Positions 43,969 to 55,975 of a stretch of 64,000 nucleotides of DNA are shown here, one piece after another. The translations under genes were made by a program, and so were the position numbers. Each line of letters starts with the position of its first letter. Position 1 is the stretch's first letter. Under the pieces are notes generated by a model. The model was not told the origin of the DNA. It was given only the letters and a program-made list of their open reading frames with translations, and searched no databases. This DNA comes from Polytrichum commune. Taxonomy: Eukaryota > Streptophyta > Polytrichopsida > Polytrichales > Polytrichaceae. The stretch is taken from positions 31,002,001 through 31,066,000 of the forward strand of contig OX485806.1 of the NCBI GenBank assembly GCA_950295325.1, written 5' to 3'.

Positions 43969-46900
43969 ATGGCGTCCATGATGTTATGCCCATCGGGTAG
44001 ACTGAGGACTCTGGAGGCATGCTTCTCTGGAGCTCCCTTTGAGGATAGATCAGAAGGGGCATTGTGCACTTCCACCAAAAGATATGGTGGTGGCTTGGGG
44101 GGGCAGGGTTGTAGGCTCACAGTCCAAAGCAGTAGAAATTTGGCTTTCTCCACTCAGGCATCAGCTTCAGCTTCGGGAGGTCAAGGGGCCACTGTGCTGA
44201 GGAGTGAGGGATCCTCCTCCTCCACCCATGTGGAAGAAGGGAAGTCTGATCAGACCTGGGAGGCTTCAGACATTTCCCAGCCTCCAGTGGTCTCGACCAA
44301 AGACCTTGTCAGTCTTCAAATTCCTAGTAAGTATATCTGACATTTCCATTCTGGATAGTAATCTTCTATATGGAGGACTTGAGAGGACTGAGGAACATCT
44401 TTTGCTTGAAAAAACAAACGAATGAATGTCTACTCTTATTTGTAGGTGAATGTGGGTGGCATGGCATAGGACATGATCTCTGTAATGTTGGTTTGATATT
44501 GTAAACCTATAGTTGCAGGGGCTTTGTTCAATTGACTTACATGGTTCTGGTGTATATAGTTAAAGGATGTTAGGAATTAAAAAGCATTTGACAACCTCCC
44601 GAGGGGTGATTATGGTGAAGCTTTAGCTTGTGGCATTTGTAGCCCATTGAAGTGACGTTTGAAAAGCCCGACTAGTTTGCAGTGAGTGTGCGCGGTGATA
44701 AATGCAGACACTGTAACATGTGCTATCTAGTGCGAAGTCTCAGTGTAGGTGTTCTGGGCTTTATGTCCCTAGCCCTTTACACAGCCCATTGCTCGTCTGT
44801 GATCTTTTGACACGTTGTCCCAATGACTTTTTAAGAGTAGATTAGACACCATCATCACAAAGCACTTGTCTGTCACTGCAACCTGCACTCTACAGACCTC
44901 TCTTGTATATAGTCACTAGCAAATTTAGCGTCAAGCTCTTCAATGAGGACCTTTTATTTAGTTTTATCAATATGTTTTGTGGCCCATGTAGCATGTACTG
45001 GTGGAGATCAAAGAATGGAAGATTTGACACAATGTTTGTTGGTTGACTTAACAGAGCCATTGTCCATCACAGATTTAGCTTTACCTCCGAGACATGGGTC
45101 TGATCTTAGGGTGGCCTATCAGGTACTCCAGTGCAACAAGTGCCATTCAGTATATTCTTTATGATATTCTGATTCGAAATGATGTGTCTCAGCCTTTAAG
45201 TCTGGGACTCGTTACATAATCTTCCTTCACCCTTGCTTCTCAGGGTGTTCCAGGGGCCTACAGTGAAGCAGCTGCTGCCAAAGCATACCCTAGATGTGAA
45301 GCTGTTCCTTGTGAGCAGTTTGAGGCTGCCTTCCAGGTATGATTCCAGGTTCATTCTTGTTAGGGGAGGGAATTTATCAAGTTCAAGTACTACTACCCCT
45401 ATCGGTAGTGGTATTGCTATTGCTCCAAGTCCATGATAGATCCTTCCGTCTGTTGAGGTGCTGTGCAGCAATTGAATCTGGAAACAGTGAAGGTGCTTGT
45501 TACATATCTAAGTTGGTTTCAGATTTGTGGGTCTGAATAGCGGAGAGCATTTTGCTTGCAAAATCTAAATTGAAGAACACATCTAGCTGTATTCTGTTCC
45601 CAACATCTGACTGAAGTTGGAATATAGGCAGTGGAGCTGTGGCTGGTAGACAGAGCAGTCTTGCCAATAGAGAATTCACTGGGTGGAAGCATCCATCGAA
45701 ATTATGATCTGTTGTTACGCCATCGACTCCATATAGTTGGGGAAGTTCAACTTGCAGTCCATCACTGCCTTTTAGGAATCCCTGGTGTGAAAAAGGAGGA
45801 ATTGGTGCGAGTGGTCAGTCATCCACAGGTACTTCCACTCCATTTATAGAGTGAAAAACTAGATATTGTGGTGGTAGCTGTTGGCATGTAAATCTAGTAG
45901 GTGGATCTTTGACTGCAAGTGCTACCTGCTATTAGATCTACTGTGTATGGATGGGAAAGTCCATGCAATGTTCATCGTCAGTAATTGCATTCTCAAGGTG
46001 GGATGGTCTGACGTTCTTCAGGAAATTTGCACTGGGTTTTGTTCTTCAGACAATTGATCCCTGTTGACCAATTAATTTCTTTGAATAACTGCAATCATAT
46101 CATTGACCTATGTACATCTGCCAAATGCAGGCTCTTGCTCAATGTGAGAACACCTTATCCAAGTTAGGCGTGTCCAGGGAAGCTGTGGATGACACTGCTG
46201 GAGCTGCACAGGCAAGTTACTTAAACATGAACTTATTGATATGAGAGCATTTCCTTCACCTTGACTATGTTGTCAAGTTATCCTCTCAAGGTGTCCTTTC
46301 TGTGCAGCTGAGCAGATAAAAGAGCTAGTAACGGGCTTGGATAATGATTTTGCACAGGAACATTGCTCCCACTTTGCACTTGCGGTTAAATCCTTTTTGA
46401 AGTGGAAGTGGTTCTTTTGGGGATGTATGATGGGATGATGAGTGTCATTCTTCTATGCAGTAAGAAAGGAGAATCATGTTGTTGTGTGTTGTTGATGGTT
46501 CTTCACTTCTAGAACATTATGGTGATATCTCTGCTATTTCTTGTGTCGACTGATCGTAATGAAACAAAGGAGCTTCATGAGTTTGTGCTCTCTGAGTGGC
46601 TCAGACTATGTGAGGGGTTGCAGTTCATTGCTGCTCATAATCTCCGGGACACAGGGGCTGTAGCGAGTGCACGGGCTGCAGAGATATACGGGCTAGAGAT
46701 TCTTATGGATGGAATCCAGGTTTTTGTCATAACCATCCTACTATATGTGGTGAAATCTAGTTCTGGTGCACACAAACAGGACCACTTATCAGTTTCTGCT
46801 GTAAATGAGATGCATTCAAATTTGAGACTTAGTTGTTTCTCAGTCTTTAGTAATCAACATGGCAAATTATGTAGATAGCAAGTGACAATAAATTTGAATT

Positions 46901-48600
46901 ACGTTCATGTAGGCTGTCCCTGCCATGTGGACTGGTTGGGACGGTGTGTGTCATGGTGTTTATATTGAAACTTGTAGCAGTGTGTCACCTCCAAAGATAG
47001 TGAGATTACTTCCACTTCTGTATTTTTCTTGAGGAAGGTTGCAAGGGCTTGTTTTTAGCCATATTTGGGAATCAAGTGAGATTCCTAATCCTGTTTTACA
47101 ATCTACTTTCAAACTTCAGGATGATCTGGATAATGTCACTCGATTCTTGATGCTGGCCAGGGAACCTATTATTCCGAGAGTTGATAGGCCATTCAAGGTG
47201 GGCATTGCCTTTTCAGCTTGTAATCTCCATTTCATACTCTTGTGGTATAAAACCTTGCTTCTATAATATGCATGACATTTAGGGTTTAATCCTATACTGT
47301 AGGAAATCAGTGGCATGTACTTGAAGCTGTGCATAGAACAGTTCCTATTCCAGTTCATGATGGACCTAGTGCTCAGATTCGCACTTGTGCTTGTCATCAC
47401 AACTTTAATGGGTTGGAGCCACAAACCGCCCTCATCTCTGCCTTTCAAATCTTTTGATGGCATGTCTTTGTTTAAGTTGCATCTGAGGGGCCTGTTTCTC
47501 AGTCGTTCAGTGCCAAGCAAGAGGTCTTTGTTTGCATACTCAAGTATGAGAAGAAAGGCATGCTCTGTCCTCTTCCATGATATATGAGATCATACCCTTA
47601 GTTTTGAAGTTGTTGAAGGATTGAATCAGGTTCTGGTTTAACAAATGTATATTTTGAGTTTTCTCAAGAGGAGTTGCATTTCATGACTGAATATACTTGA
47701 AACACATAACTGCCCACACTGATGTTGTTATTTGCAGACTAGTATCGTCTTCACATTAGAGGAGGGACCTGGTGTTCTGTTTAAGGCACTTGCTGTGTTT
47801 GCGCTGCGGGGAATTAATCTTACAAAGGTATTCTAACACTTGGCATTCAACGAGCAGTGCAACATTGTTAGACTGTAAGGAATATGTGGTGTTCAAGTTT
47901 CTAAGACTTGCTGTGGACATGGCAGATTGAAAGTCGGCCCCAAAGAAAGAGGCCACTGCGCGTGGTGGATGACAGCAACAATGGAACCGCCAAGTGGGTT
48001 TTACTGCCTATGCTGCATGTATTGTGTATCGTTAGTGTGCACGCTATTGCGATTTTGAATGTTCCATCTACAGAGTGTGTGTGTTCATTCTGTTTTGTGC
48101 CCCTCAATTGAGGTACAGACTTTGAGTTTGAGACTAGTAAGATCTTCTGGTTTGTTTGAGGTCTTCGAATGCTACTGATGCATGACAATGATGTCCAGAT
48201 ATTTTGATTATCTTTTCTATGTTGACTTTGAGGCTTCAATGGCCGATCAGCGGGCGCAAAATGCTCTAGGGCACCTTCAGGTATATTATGGAACTTACTT
48301 TCCCAGAAACAGTATTTCTTCTTGGACATATGCCTGGAACCATGTCCTAGAATTGGTGATGTGGTATTTCTTGGTTTAGAAGTAATGTCCATCTAGTCTC
48401 TCTGTACATTACAACTCTATTTACTTCCAATATGTTTCTGAGCAATCACCTGTCTCTGCCATGCACAGGGATTAATTTATTTCCCCAATGTGAAGTTGAC
48501 TGAAGTTGGAAGTTACCTTGTCTTATGTTTGCAGGAATTTGCAACTTTCTTAAGAGTACTTGGTAGTTATCCAATGGACATTAGTCCCATGCGAGCTTGA
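43969..48600 (+). CDS. ADT: Plastid arogenate/prephenate dehydratase with ACT domain (complete, 11 exons)
   Basis: This enzyme converts arogenate to phenylalanine (or prephenate to phenylpyruvate) in the plastid stroma, the last committed step to Phe and so to phenylpropanoids. Exons are 43969-44326, 45073-45122, 45244-45336, 45628-45828, 46131-46211, 46624-46719, 47120-47197, 47738-47827, 47926-47993, 48199-48280 and 48535-48600, giving 420 residues, normal for the family. Residues 1 to about 110 are Ser-rich and fit a transit peptide. The PDT domain (about 128-312) has [38 protein letters not shown] and NVTRFLML with the family's essential Thr-Arg. The ACT domain (about 321-410) has GPGVL and IESRP, the Phe-binding feedback site. 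Intron 5 starts GCAAGT, a GC-AG intron. Substrate preference cannot be decided from sequence. Confidence 0.97.
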
Positions 48601-50000
48601 GGCCTCCATACCATGTGCACTATCTACCATGTGCACTATACACCTAAGGATGAGTTAGTGCACATCCATTTCGTGAGGGGATTGGTATTGGACGTTTTGG
48701 TCTAGAGAGGTGGGCGGGAACCTTTCCATGTGAACTTCTTGATTGTAATGTTGGTCATTGTCTTGATGCAGGGTCAATTCAGGAATATATGAATATTATA
48801 TTTCAGAGTTTTTCTAAACTTGTTAGAGGTTACTTTTCTCTGAATCCGACCGGAAAAATCTTGTAGTCAATGATTCGCGTAGGTATGTCACTCAGATATA
48901 TTCAATGATTGAGACCCCAAGTTTGACTTGAAGTGTTGTTCACAACCTGATTCAAGTGCTGGGAAATTTTGGATATCTCAAACATGTGTAGCTGTGAACC
49001 CACTGCTGGTGCTTGAAAGGTGGGGGGGGGGTGGAGGGGGGTTAGAGTCAGGATAGATAGGGATTTGTATCTGTTGTTCTATACTGTGACAGGCAGTTGC
49101 CATGTTATCAAATAAGTAAATTGAGTGGAGGTGCTCAGTGTTTGTTTTGAGCTTTATTTGCTGGAAACCTGATCCCTGGATTGAGCCGATGCATTCATTT
49201 GTTGTCTTAGGCTGGGAAAATAGTCAGGGTGCTAATCCATATCTCCAGTCTGGAGAATAAGATTTGTGGTTGTTTGGCACAAAGCTCTTCTTTCAAATTG
49301 GAAGCTGGAGGACAACTGATTCGTTTTGCCATAAGAGCTAAGGCAAACTGTAGAGCTGATATTTGATGTCAAAGTGGAGTCACTTCTATTTATACAATCA
49401 CAAACACCCTGTGAATTGTGTTTACTGTTGAACCTAGAATGGTGTATATGTGATTGGATATGTCCCACACTTCCAGGAAATGGACCAATGTGAACATTGC
49501 CTTCTTGAGGGCTATCCAATGGTACTGAATACACTGTCACCAACCCTACCACTTGAAAGCAAAGCAAACAATACAAAACAGCTTCCTTCCTAATAGATAT
49601 ATAGGTTAACAAGCCAACTTTGTTCCTCAATGTATTGATTCTGAATTTTATAAAATTGATAAGTCTGGCAGCAAACAAATTAGAACACATACACAAGAAG
49701 TTGTGCAATGGGAATGTTGAATGATAGGAAAATAGAAGACAACTTTGATGTTGCCACTGTCATGAATTGTGGTGTTGCTTCATTCTTGACTTGGTCTAAG
49801 TCAACATGTAATCCCCAAATGGGCAATATAAAAGTTGAAAGGCCAATGAAGACTATTACGCCCTTTTGAAAGCAAACACTTTGAATGAAGCCAACTAATA
49901 CTTATCTCCTTCAAGGCCAAGCCGAAAAGCCCTCACATGGTTGGTTGAAAATATACGGTTTGCCTGTACAACTCCAATATGATTGGGTGGAGTACATGTG
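48601..50000. other. 3' flank of the dehydratase gene, no second gene recognised
   Basis: The first few hundred bases are presumably 3' UTR. The minus-strand ORF at 49,232-49,708 has no recognised domain and includes repetitive Ser/His-rich sequence. A G-rich run lies at about 49,021-49,040. No exon chain was found. Confidence 0.4.
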
Positions 50001-50123
50001 GTAGTGTGCACCATAAATCAAGTGCTAGGAAGGTCACCCATCTTAGTAATATTCCGGCCTTAGTCGGCTTAACCTTGGACTTCCCATGAGATCAACATTC
50101 ATGCCTTGGGTTTAAGCCATCCC
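50001..50123 (-). repeat. Diverged 5S rRNA-derived sequence
   Basis: On the minus strand the stretch starts GGGATGGC and continues GATCTCATGGGAAGTCC, then GGTTAAGCCGACTAAGGCC and TACTAAGATGGGTGACCTTC. These follow the order and spacing of plant 5S rRNA (GGATGCGATC..., GATCCCATCAGAACTCC, AGTTAAGCGTGCTTGGGC, TACTAGGATGGGTGACCTC), and the total of about 120 bp equals the 5S length. The A-box and C-box regions are the best preserved. Substitutions in the stems make a functional 5S gene unlikely; it is either a 5S pseudogene or the head of a 5S-derived SINE. An ACAT microsatellite adjoins its 5' side at about 50,133-50,182. Confidence 0.7.
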
Positions 50124-50289
50124 TTTGAATGATACATACATACATACATACATACACACACACATACACACATACACACAATACGTTAGGTGTTAACGAT
50201 GTCTACACCATATTCAACTGTGTAGAAGTATTGGTTGATATGCAATCTGCCATGCACTTCCCTTATGAGGACACTTACCAACTACACTA

Positions 50290-50490
50290 TTTAATGAGTG
50301 ACATTTAGCTACACAAATATTTGCAATTAGGTTGTCCGATAATAATTTATCAACATTCCAAACTACCTTGAATATTATCATTGTCGTAACAGAGTACAAA
50401 CATTGTGTTCCTTTTACCGCGATTGCTATACAGATGAATAGAACAAGCAATAAGTTTTTGTGATCTGATTTTTGACCCAAGGTAATTTGC
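50290..50490 (-). repeat. Dispersed repeat G, copy 2
   Basis: Partner of 19,640-19,890 in the same orientation, sharing TTGCAATTAGG, TTTATCAACATTCCA, CAGATGAA and GATTTTTGACCCAAGG. Not assigned to a superfamily. Confidence 0.6.
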
Positions 50491-50793
50491 ATGTGTACAT
50501 GGGCATCCTAATCGCACATTTCAATGTATCTTACATGGAAATAGTGTGGAGGAAATGAAGGAAATGTACATATGTATGAACAAATGGAGGTGGAGTGTGA
50601 AGTACACCATTGGGATGGATTTATTGGCTCTGTCCCGTCAAGGGCAAAGCCTATGTGATCACTTTTGGCCCGGGACAATGGTGTGTAAGGATGAACGTAG
50701 TGGGTGGATGAGGAAAAAAATCATTGGATGAAATGTTTGATGAATTGTCAATTTTAGGTAATGGGGCTTGAACCCCTTCCCTTGCATTCTCTA
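50491..50793. other. Spacer, no gene recognised
   Basis: A 61-codon ORF at 50,546-50,731 has no known domain. GGGGCTTGAACCCC near 50,763 is a palindromic B-box-like word without a tRNA fold. Confidence 0.35.
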
Positions 50794-51385
50794 CAGTAAT
50801 CTCTCACTTAAATGCGCACTTAGTTGGTAGGTGCGTACTTTATTCATATTGCTTTTTAGCCCCTCTGATTCGATGAATCGCAACAGGAAATGGATGAAAC
50901 TTGAGGCAACTCGCTTGACTGAAGCCCAACGATGTGAAATCATTGCAAAGTTGAGCATGCCGAAACCGTTGAGCAAGTGGGCGCTGGGGCGGGAGTATGA
51001 AGTCGGTGAAGGCGCCATCCAGAAATCTAGACTATTGATTATGAAATCTAGCCTATCAAGACATTTGCTAAATCGGGAAGTGCTACCGACTTCAAGGGCT
51101 TTGAAGCTCTACACAAAATTGTCCTCGACAACGATGACCGATTGCTTTACTCCGATGTTCAAACAGAAGTTGGATTGATGTATGATGAGCTGCGACCATC
51201 GTTTGAGACGTTTCAACAAAACGTTAACAAATTGACATTGAATGTCAAGCATAAAAAATTCAATGCATTCACAAAAAATGACTCTGCATGACATGTTCAA
51301 ACAATAAAGTATGAACCCTGATTTTTGTTAAAAAAATTGCGCACTTAACCGGGTGCGTACATAAGATTACTGCGGGAGATTACTG
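50794..51385 (+). mobile_element. Pogo-like (Tc1/mariner) element with TIRs
   Basis: The left end CAGTAATCTCTCACTTAAAT is preceded by TA. The right end, reverse complemented, begins CAGTAATCTCCCGCAGTAAT. Inner parts also pair (TGCGCACTTAGTTGG with CCGGTTAAGTGCGCA). A CAGT start plus TA is typical of pogo-type elements; the right TA has become TC. It is 592 bp and encloses a transposase N-terminal domain, so it is an internally deleted, non-autonomous derivative. Confidence 0.82.
50873..51294 (+). pseudogene. Pogo/Tigger-type transposase fragment (CENP-B/psq HTH)
   Basis: From the ATG at 50,873 the frame reads RLTEAQRCEIIAKLS, KPLSKWALGREYEV and EGAIQK, the helix-turn-helix that opens pogo/Tigger and CENP-B-like DNA-binding domains. 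This frame stays open to 51,178. A second frame becomes protein-like from about 51,060 (DFKGFEALHKIVLDNDDR, then GLMYDELRPSFETFQQN) and ends at a TGA near 51,292, implying one frameshift near 51,040-51,060. The DDE catalytic core is absent, so only DNA binding could ever be retained. Confidence 0.7.
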
Positions 51386-51887
51386 TCCTTTCCTCTCCCG
51401 TGAGGGTTTCAAGCCGGAGGTGGGGCGGAATTGGGTTGGTTTGGGCGGTGAGCAAGATGATTAGGAAACGAGAGACGGAGAATCCGTGATTAGTGTATGA
51501 CCATCACCACAATTTCGAGGACGGGGAGGTTTGTGGGATCTGCAGGCAATGCCTGCAAGAGCCGACGGCGAAGATACCGGCGACGAGTGCTTTTGCGATC
51601 GAGATTTTGCCGCAGTTTGTGTAGCTCGGCAGCTATGACACCGCATCCCGTGCCGAGCTTCACAAAAGCGCAGGGCATCACTCGCATCCTCAATGTACGT
51701 CTCATGTTGGAATGTCGGTTACCAGTGGTAGTAACTATAACCAATCAATCTTTCCTGCTCAGAGGAGGATATTAACACTTTTTATTGCTCTGTGTGTGTG
51801 GGGAAGGTGGGTGATTTAGAGTTGAAATGGTTAGGACTTGATGATTAGTTGATCTGGTTTGAAGAAACTGAGACCTTCGTAAGATTA
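51386..51887. other. CpG-rich patch without a resolved gene
   Basis: Around 51,480-51,700 several frames on both strands are open, including a basic, Arg-rich plus-strand ORF at 51,497-51,775 that resembles a targeting peptide in composition. It could equally be 3' or promoter sequence of a neighbouring unit. No domain is recognised. Confidence 0.3.
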
Positions 51888-53098
51888 TTATAGTTCTGAT
51901 TTGCAGGGGCTGGAATTAGCTGGATGTACAAGCTTACAACCATTGCATAAGCTTTGTTCTTTCCAATTGGTAATGGGGCCCTTAGAGACCGCTTCAACTT
52001 CCTCATCAAGGGGAACCCCCACCTCATGATTCGGATTCTTATTTGGATTCCATTCACAGGCTGGAGCTATTTAAAGGCACACGTTGATAGGAAGTGGGAC
52101 ATTGGGAGCAATTGGTGGAGGAGGTCTTAAGATTCAGAAGGGTGTATAATATGCCGATTTCCCAGCTGAGTATAGTTGTCAGACATGACGAACGATTGCC
52201 TTGGTTCTCGTCCAAATACCTCAAGAGCCGTAGGTAAATCCCATAGTTGAGTGTGTCACGTAATTTGCCGTGATGTCACTAGAAAACCTATTCGTTGTAC
52301 TAATACCTGAGTTACCGAGACCCCACCCTTCACTGGGATCTGGGTAAGCTTTTGCCAGTTGGTCCATTCCACAAGGATGTCGTTTCTGAACTCCAACTTT
52401 AGGGCTTTGTAGTCTGGAAGTGTCGCGATACTTGGGAAAGTCGAATTCTGCTCTAAATGAGCAGTAATTGGGAAAGACAGGACAAGCACCGATACTGGGT
52501 CAGAAGATTGTGCACAATTTCAACGATTTTTAACTTTAACCTATCTTGTTCTTGCAAGTGCCAGCATGCCAGAATCTCTACAAGAATTCATTCACGTATA
52601 ACTCGTTTGAAGAAGAAAAGACTTTGCCGTTTGTGGAATGCCTTGAGTTTATTGGTGAGGGCCTAAGTGCATCTGATGAAGGAGTTGTTCTGTTTAGTGT
52701 TATATATATATAGGTCGAATTCAACAGAATTTCTGATGCCAAAAAAGTCCGAATAGAAAGAATACAATTTCCTGTCCAACTTGCTACTACAAGAACATTT
52801 CATAGATCTCATGGCTTGACTAGTTGAAAAAGCTTTTTATCCCTACTTCTGTAAGTGAACATGGTCATCCTTATATTGCACTCTCTCAAATATGGACAAC
52901 TTCACAATGTCGAGAGAGAGCACCAAACCTTACCATGATGTTACTGGTCGTCAGGCTTCTAGCTGAGCTGGATAATTCATCTTGAAAAAGATTTAGACGG
53001 TCGTTGAAGTTAACTCCAGCACAACCTGCAGTACATAGCATGATCGAAAACACGAGCACACTATACAAAGACATCATCATTCGTCGGAGTGCATACAA
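51888..53098 (-). CDS. Possible unrecognised minus-strand gene with signal peptide (tentative span)
   Basis: Exon-like segments occur in order. At 53,080-52,934 an ATG reads MMMSLYSVLVFSIMLCTAGC, a good secretory signal, followed by VNFNDRLNLFQDELSSS, and ends at a consensus donor ATG|GTAAGG. At about 52,455-52,310 two frames stay open (FDFPKYRDTSRLQSPKVG or TFPSIATLPDYKALKLEF) before GTCTCG|GTAACT. At 52,060-51,888 the frame CEWNPNKNPNHEVGVPLDEE runs to a TAA after CNGCKLVHPANSSPCKSEL, preceded by the acceptor CTCCAG. The middle exons and their phases cannot be fixed, and a plus-strand reading at 52,573-52,656 (TYNSFEEEKTLPFVECLEF) is just as open. No family recognised; it may be a decayed gene. 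Confidence 0.3.
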
Positions 53099-54949
53099 AA
53101 ATCTTCAACGCATAGAACTGAGGGTCACAAAAGTATCACAGAGATTAAGAAAACAAGAAGAAAACAATCATTTCAGCATGCAATAGTTGAGGTTTGTTTG
53201 GGTGATATTCAACATGAAATGTTGGTTACTAGCATTTGGATTAAGCCTTACACTTGTAGTCTGAGAGTAGCTTCAAAAACCTTATGTACCACTAATCTTG
53301 CAAGTGACATTGCACGATTTTTGCACAGTACCATCATTTGCCTAAATATTCCAGATACTAGACCTCAAGCCTTCAGCAATTGCTGCAATCTGTTCAAGTA
53401 AATTTCTACGTGCAAAATTTGTGATGAAGCCTTATCATGCTTCTCAAACCCATGCAAATAAAAATTCCCATGTTTGCAACTTCTTCAGCAAGATTTGGAA
53501 ACCCTTGTCAACAACATACTAATTTTGAAGCTCATCGACCAATTTCGAGGCTCATTCTTATCATGATTTGATGGAAGTCAGAAGCCAAACTTGAGGTTTC
53601 TTGAAGCTCCTCTTATGCACAGACTAAGAGTTTTGTTTTGGGACCAAATTGCAAAGAAATACATCATCTCAGGAGAAAATTGAGGCACAAGTGAGGACGC
53701 ATCATCAGTCAAAGAGAAAATTGAATTCGTAGAGCACATTCACCAAAAGTTGAGTAGTGCTCCAGTTTTGTTGATTTGCAACAAAAAACTGGGATTAAAC
53801 CCTCAAATGTCCATACAACCATATTAAGCATACCTGCTTGGGCATTCAATGGAACAATCAAACAAGGTTTGAAAACTTACCGCGCCCAATTGAGTGCCAA
53901 ACTCTTTCTCTTCACCGAGCCTTGTGAAACGTCCACTCTTGGCCGAACCCATGACTTACTTCAAATCTATAATTGACTAATCTAATTCTAGCATGCAAAA
54001 CATGACTCAAAGTTCAAGTGATAAGATTCGGAGCTTTCAAACATTGCTCCTAGAATCGGAAATAGCCATGAAGACATAAAATGGTTTGGTACACATACAG
54101 GGCCGAAACTTTTGATCCCTCTTTGGAGGACTTTACATATAACTCTATTGGTTCCAAAAAAACACAATCATGTATTTGGTTTTGATGAACAAATTAGATG
54201 AACATCATGTAAAATAGTTAATAGAAAAATACAATGGCTCAAAATTTATAGTTGTGACTTTCAATTCTAATTCAAAAAATAGAAGAGATGTCATATCTAT
54301 ACATCATTCACATTTTACTCGTATTACAATATTCTAGACATTCTAAAGAATAAATAACAAAATCTTCTCAATTTTTTCCAACAATTGTTGTGGGAGGTTT
54401 TCATGTGGATATAGTAGAATAATTTTTTTATCATATTAAACATATTCTAGAATGCATGAAGAATAATATTTTTAATTAGAAAATTACATCTGTACCATCA
54501 AGAATTAATCACTACGTACTTGGCTAGATTAAGATTGAGGATGTATAATAGCTTTTTGGAAAGATTATGACAAACCAATTTATTATGTATTCAAACTACC
54601 AAATCATGTTCCAAATTTTTGCCATGATGTTTGTCAAAACAAATACTCTATCACTTGATACAACATATTATTAATTAATTACATCAATATATCTTAATTA
54701 ATTAAAGAGTGAGATATTCATATGAGTTCTCAAAATCACAAGAACAAAGTGTCTATGATGTTGATTTGGATTTGCTAACTATCTCATACTAAATTGCTTG
54801 TTTCAAATCCTAGGAGAAGTGCGTGAGTTGCAAAAAGTAACCATTTAAGGATGTCTACCTTCCATCGAAACAGTTGGTAGGTTGCTTTAAGATATACTAG
54901 CATGTGCTAAATGGAAATGCATAAATGTAGATGGGAGGTACATAGATGG
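53099..54949. other. AT-rich intergenic DNA, no gene recognised
   Basis: Composition becomes strongly AT-rich from about 54,150. ORFs have no domain. The segment 54,740-54,860 is the partner of 36,680-36,790. Nothing else can be supported. Confidence 0.45.
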
Positions 54950-55390
54950 AGGTCACCCAGAATAGAGTTATCCGGAAAGTCGCTCAAAGAGGGATGAGAC
55001 TATGGGTTTAATCTTTTTTGGGGAAAACTTTCTATTAAGAGCTCATTAGGTCATTGTACATTGCAGCTTATTTCGAAAGTTGGATGAGACTTTTGGGACC
55101 TATTCTTTTCACCTCTCAAACTTTGAGAGAAGTTTAGAATCTATAACATGGTATGCGTATGGGACATGTTGTCCTAAATCTTGGATCAACCTATGAAAGG
55201 ATAGCTGGCCCACTCGTCCTAGTAGCACAAGCTAGATAGTTGGTCTCTAATAGCCCAACACCACTCTTTGTGTATGTTGATTTGAGCATTGAGAAAACTT
55301 TAAGTGACTTTGTGTTAATTCCCATGTACTCAAGGTTTGGGACTAAACCCATGGTTTCATCTCCTTTACTATAGAAATAACTCTAATAGC
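54950..55390 (+). repeat. Dispersed repeat F, copy 3
   Basis: The most complete copy. It shares TTTTGGGACCTATTCTTTTC-like, TGCGTATGGGACATGTTGTC, GGCCCACTCGTCCTA and TTTGGGACTAAACCCATGGT segments with the copies at 4.7-5.3 kb (inverted) and 41.6-42.0 kb. No terminal repeats or ORF identify its class. Confidence 0.7.
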
Positions 55391-55975
55391 TATAGTACAT
55401 TCATTCCAATTTTCATTGTTTGAGAGAGCGTTTCAATCAAGTTGGGAGATTCCACTAGAATACCCTACTTGCAATGTACAAAGAATTCAATAAAGGAAGA
55501 AGAAGAACTTTGATCTCCAAAGGAGAGAATTCAACATTACACCCTACGCGCCTGCTGTCCAAAGATTTGTGGCACCCAAGTAGAAGTTAAAGGTGAAGAC
55601 ATTGAAATAATATCACTCAAATGTCTCTTTTGCTTGATTCGTTGATCCCGAAATTACAATCAATGACCCCAATTTATTCCACGGACTTAATGTTGGGATG
55701 AAAAACCCATGAACTTCTAAAACCCCACGTGTACACCGGACTTCTAACATGACATTGAGAGGATATTTTGACATATGACCATACCTCTCATTCATCCAAA
55801 ATGAAAGCCTTGAAATATTTTGCAACCCAAATGTTATTTTTTGGGGTTGATTTGACACCAAAATCAACTTGAATTCCTGCAAATTAGTCCAATTCAAGTC
55901 ATTTATGATTAATCGACCATAAACCCATAGGAAGTGAGGTTTTTATGTCAGATGGATGAGAGGTGCTAGTCAATA
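55391..55975. other. Intergenic DNA, no gene recognised
   Basis: A 94-codon minus-strand ORF at 55,613-55,897 has no known domain. Nothing else is supported. Confidence 0.4.

Noticed and set aside
51497-51775. Arg-rich plus-strand ORF as a mitochondrial presequence of a new gene
   Set aside because: Downstream exons could not be joined in one consistent frame, and minus-strand readings are equally open.
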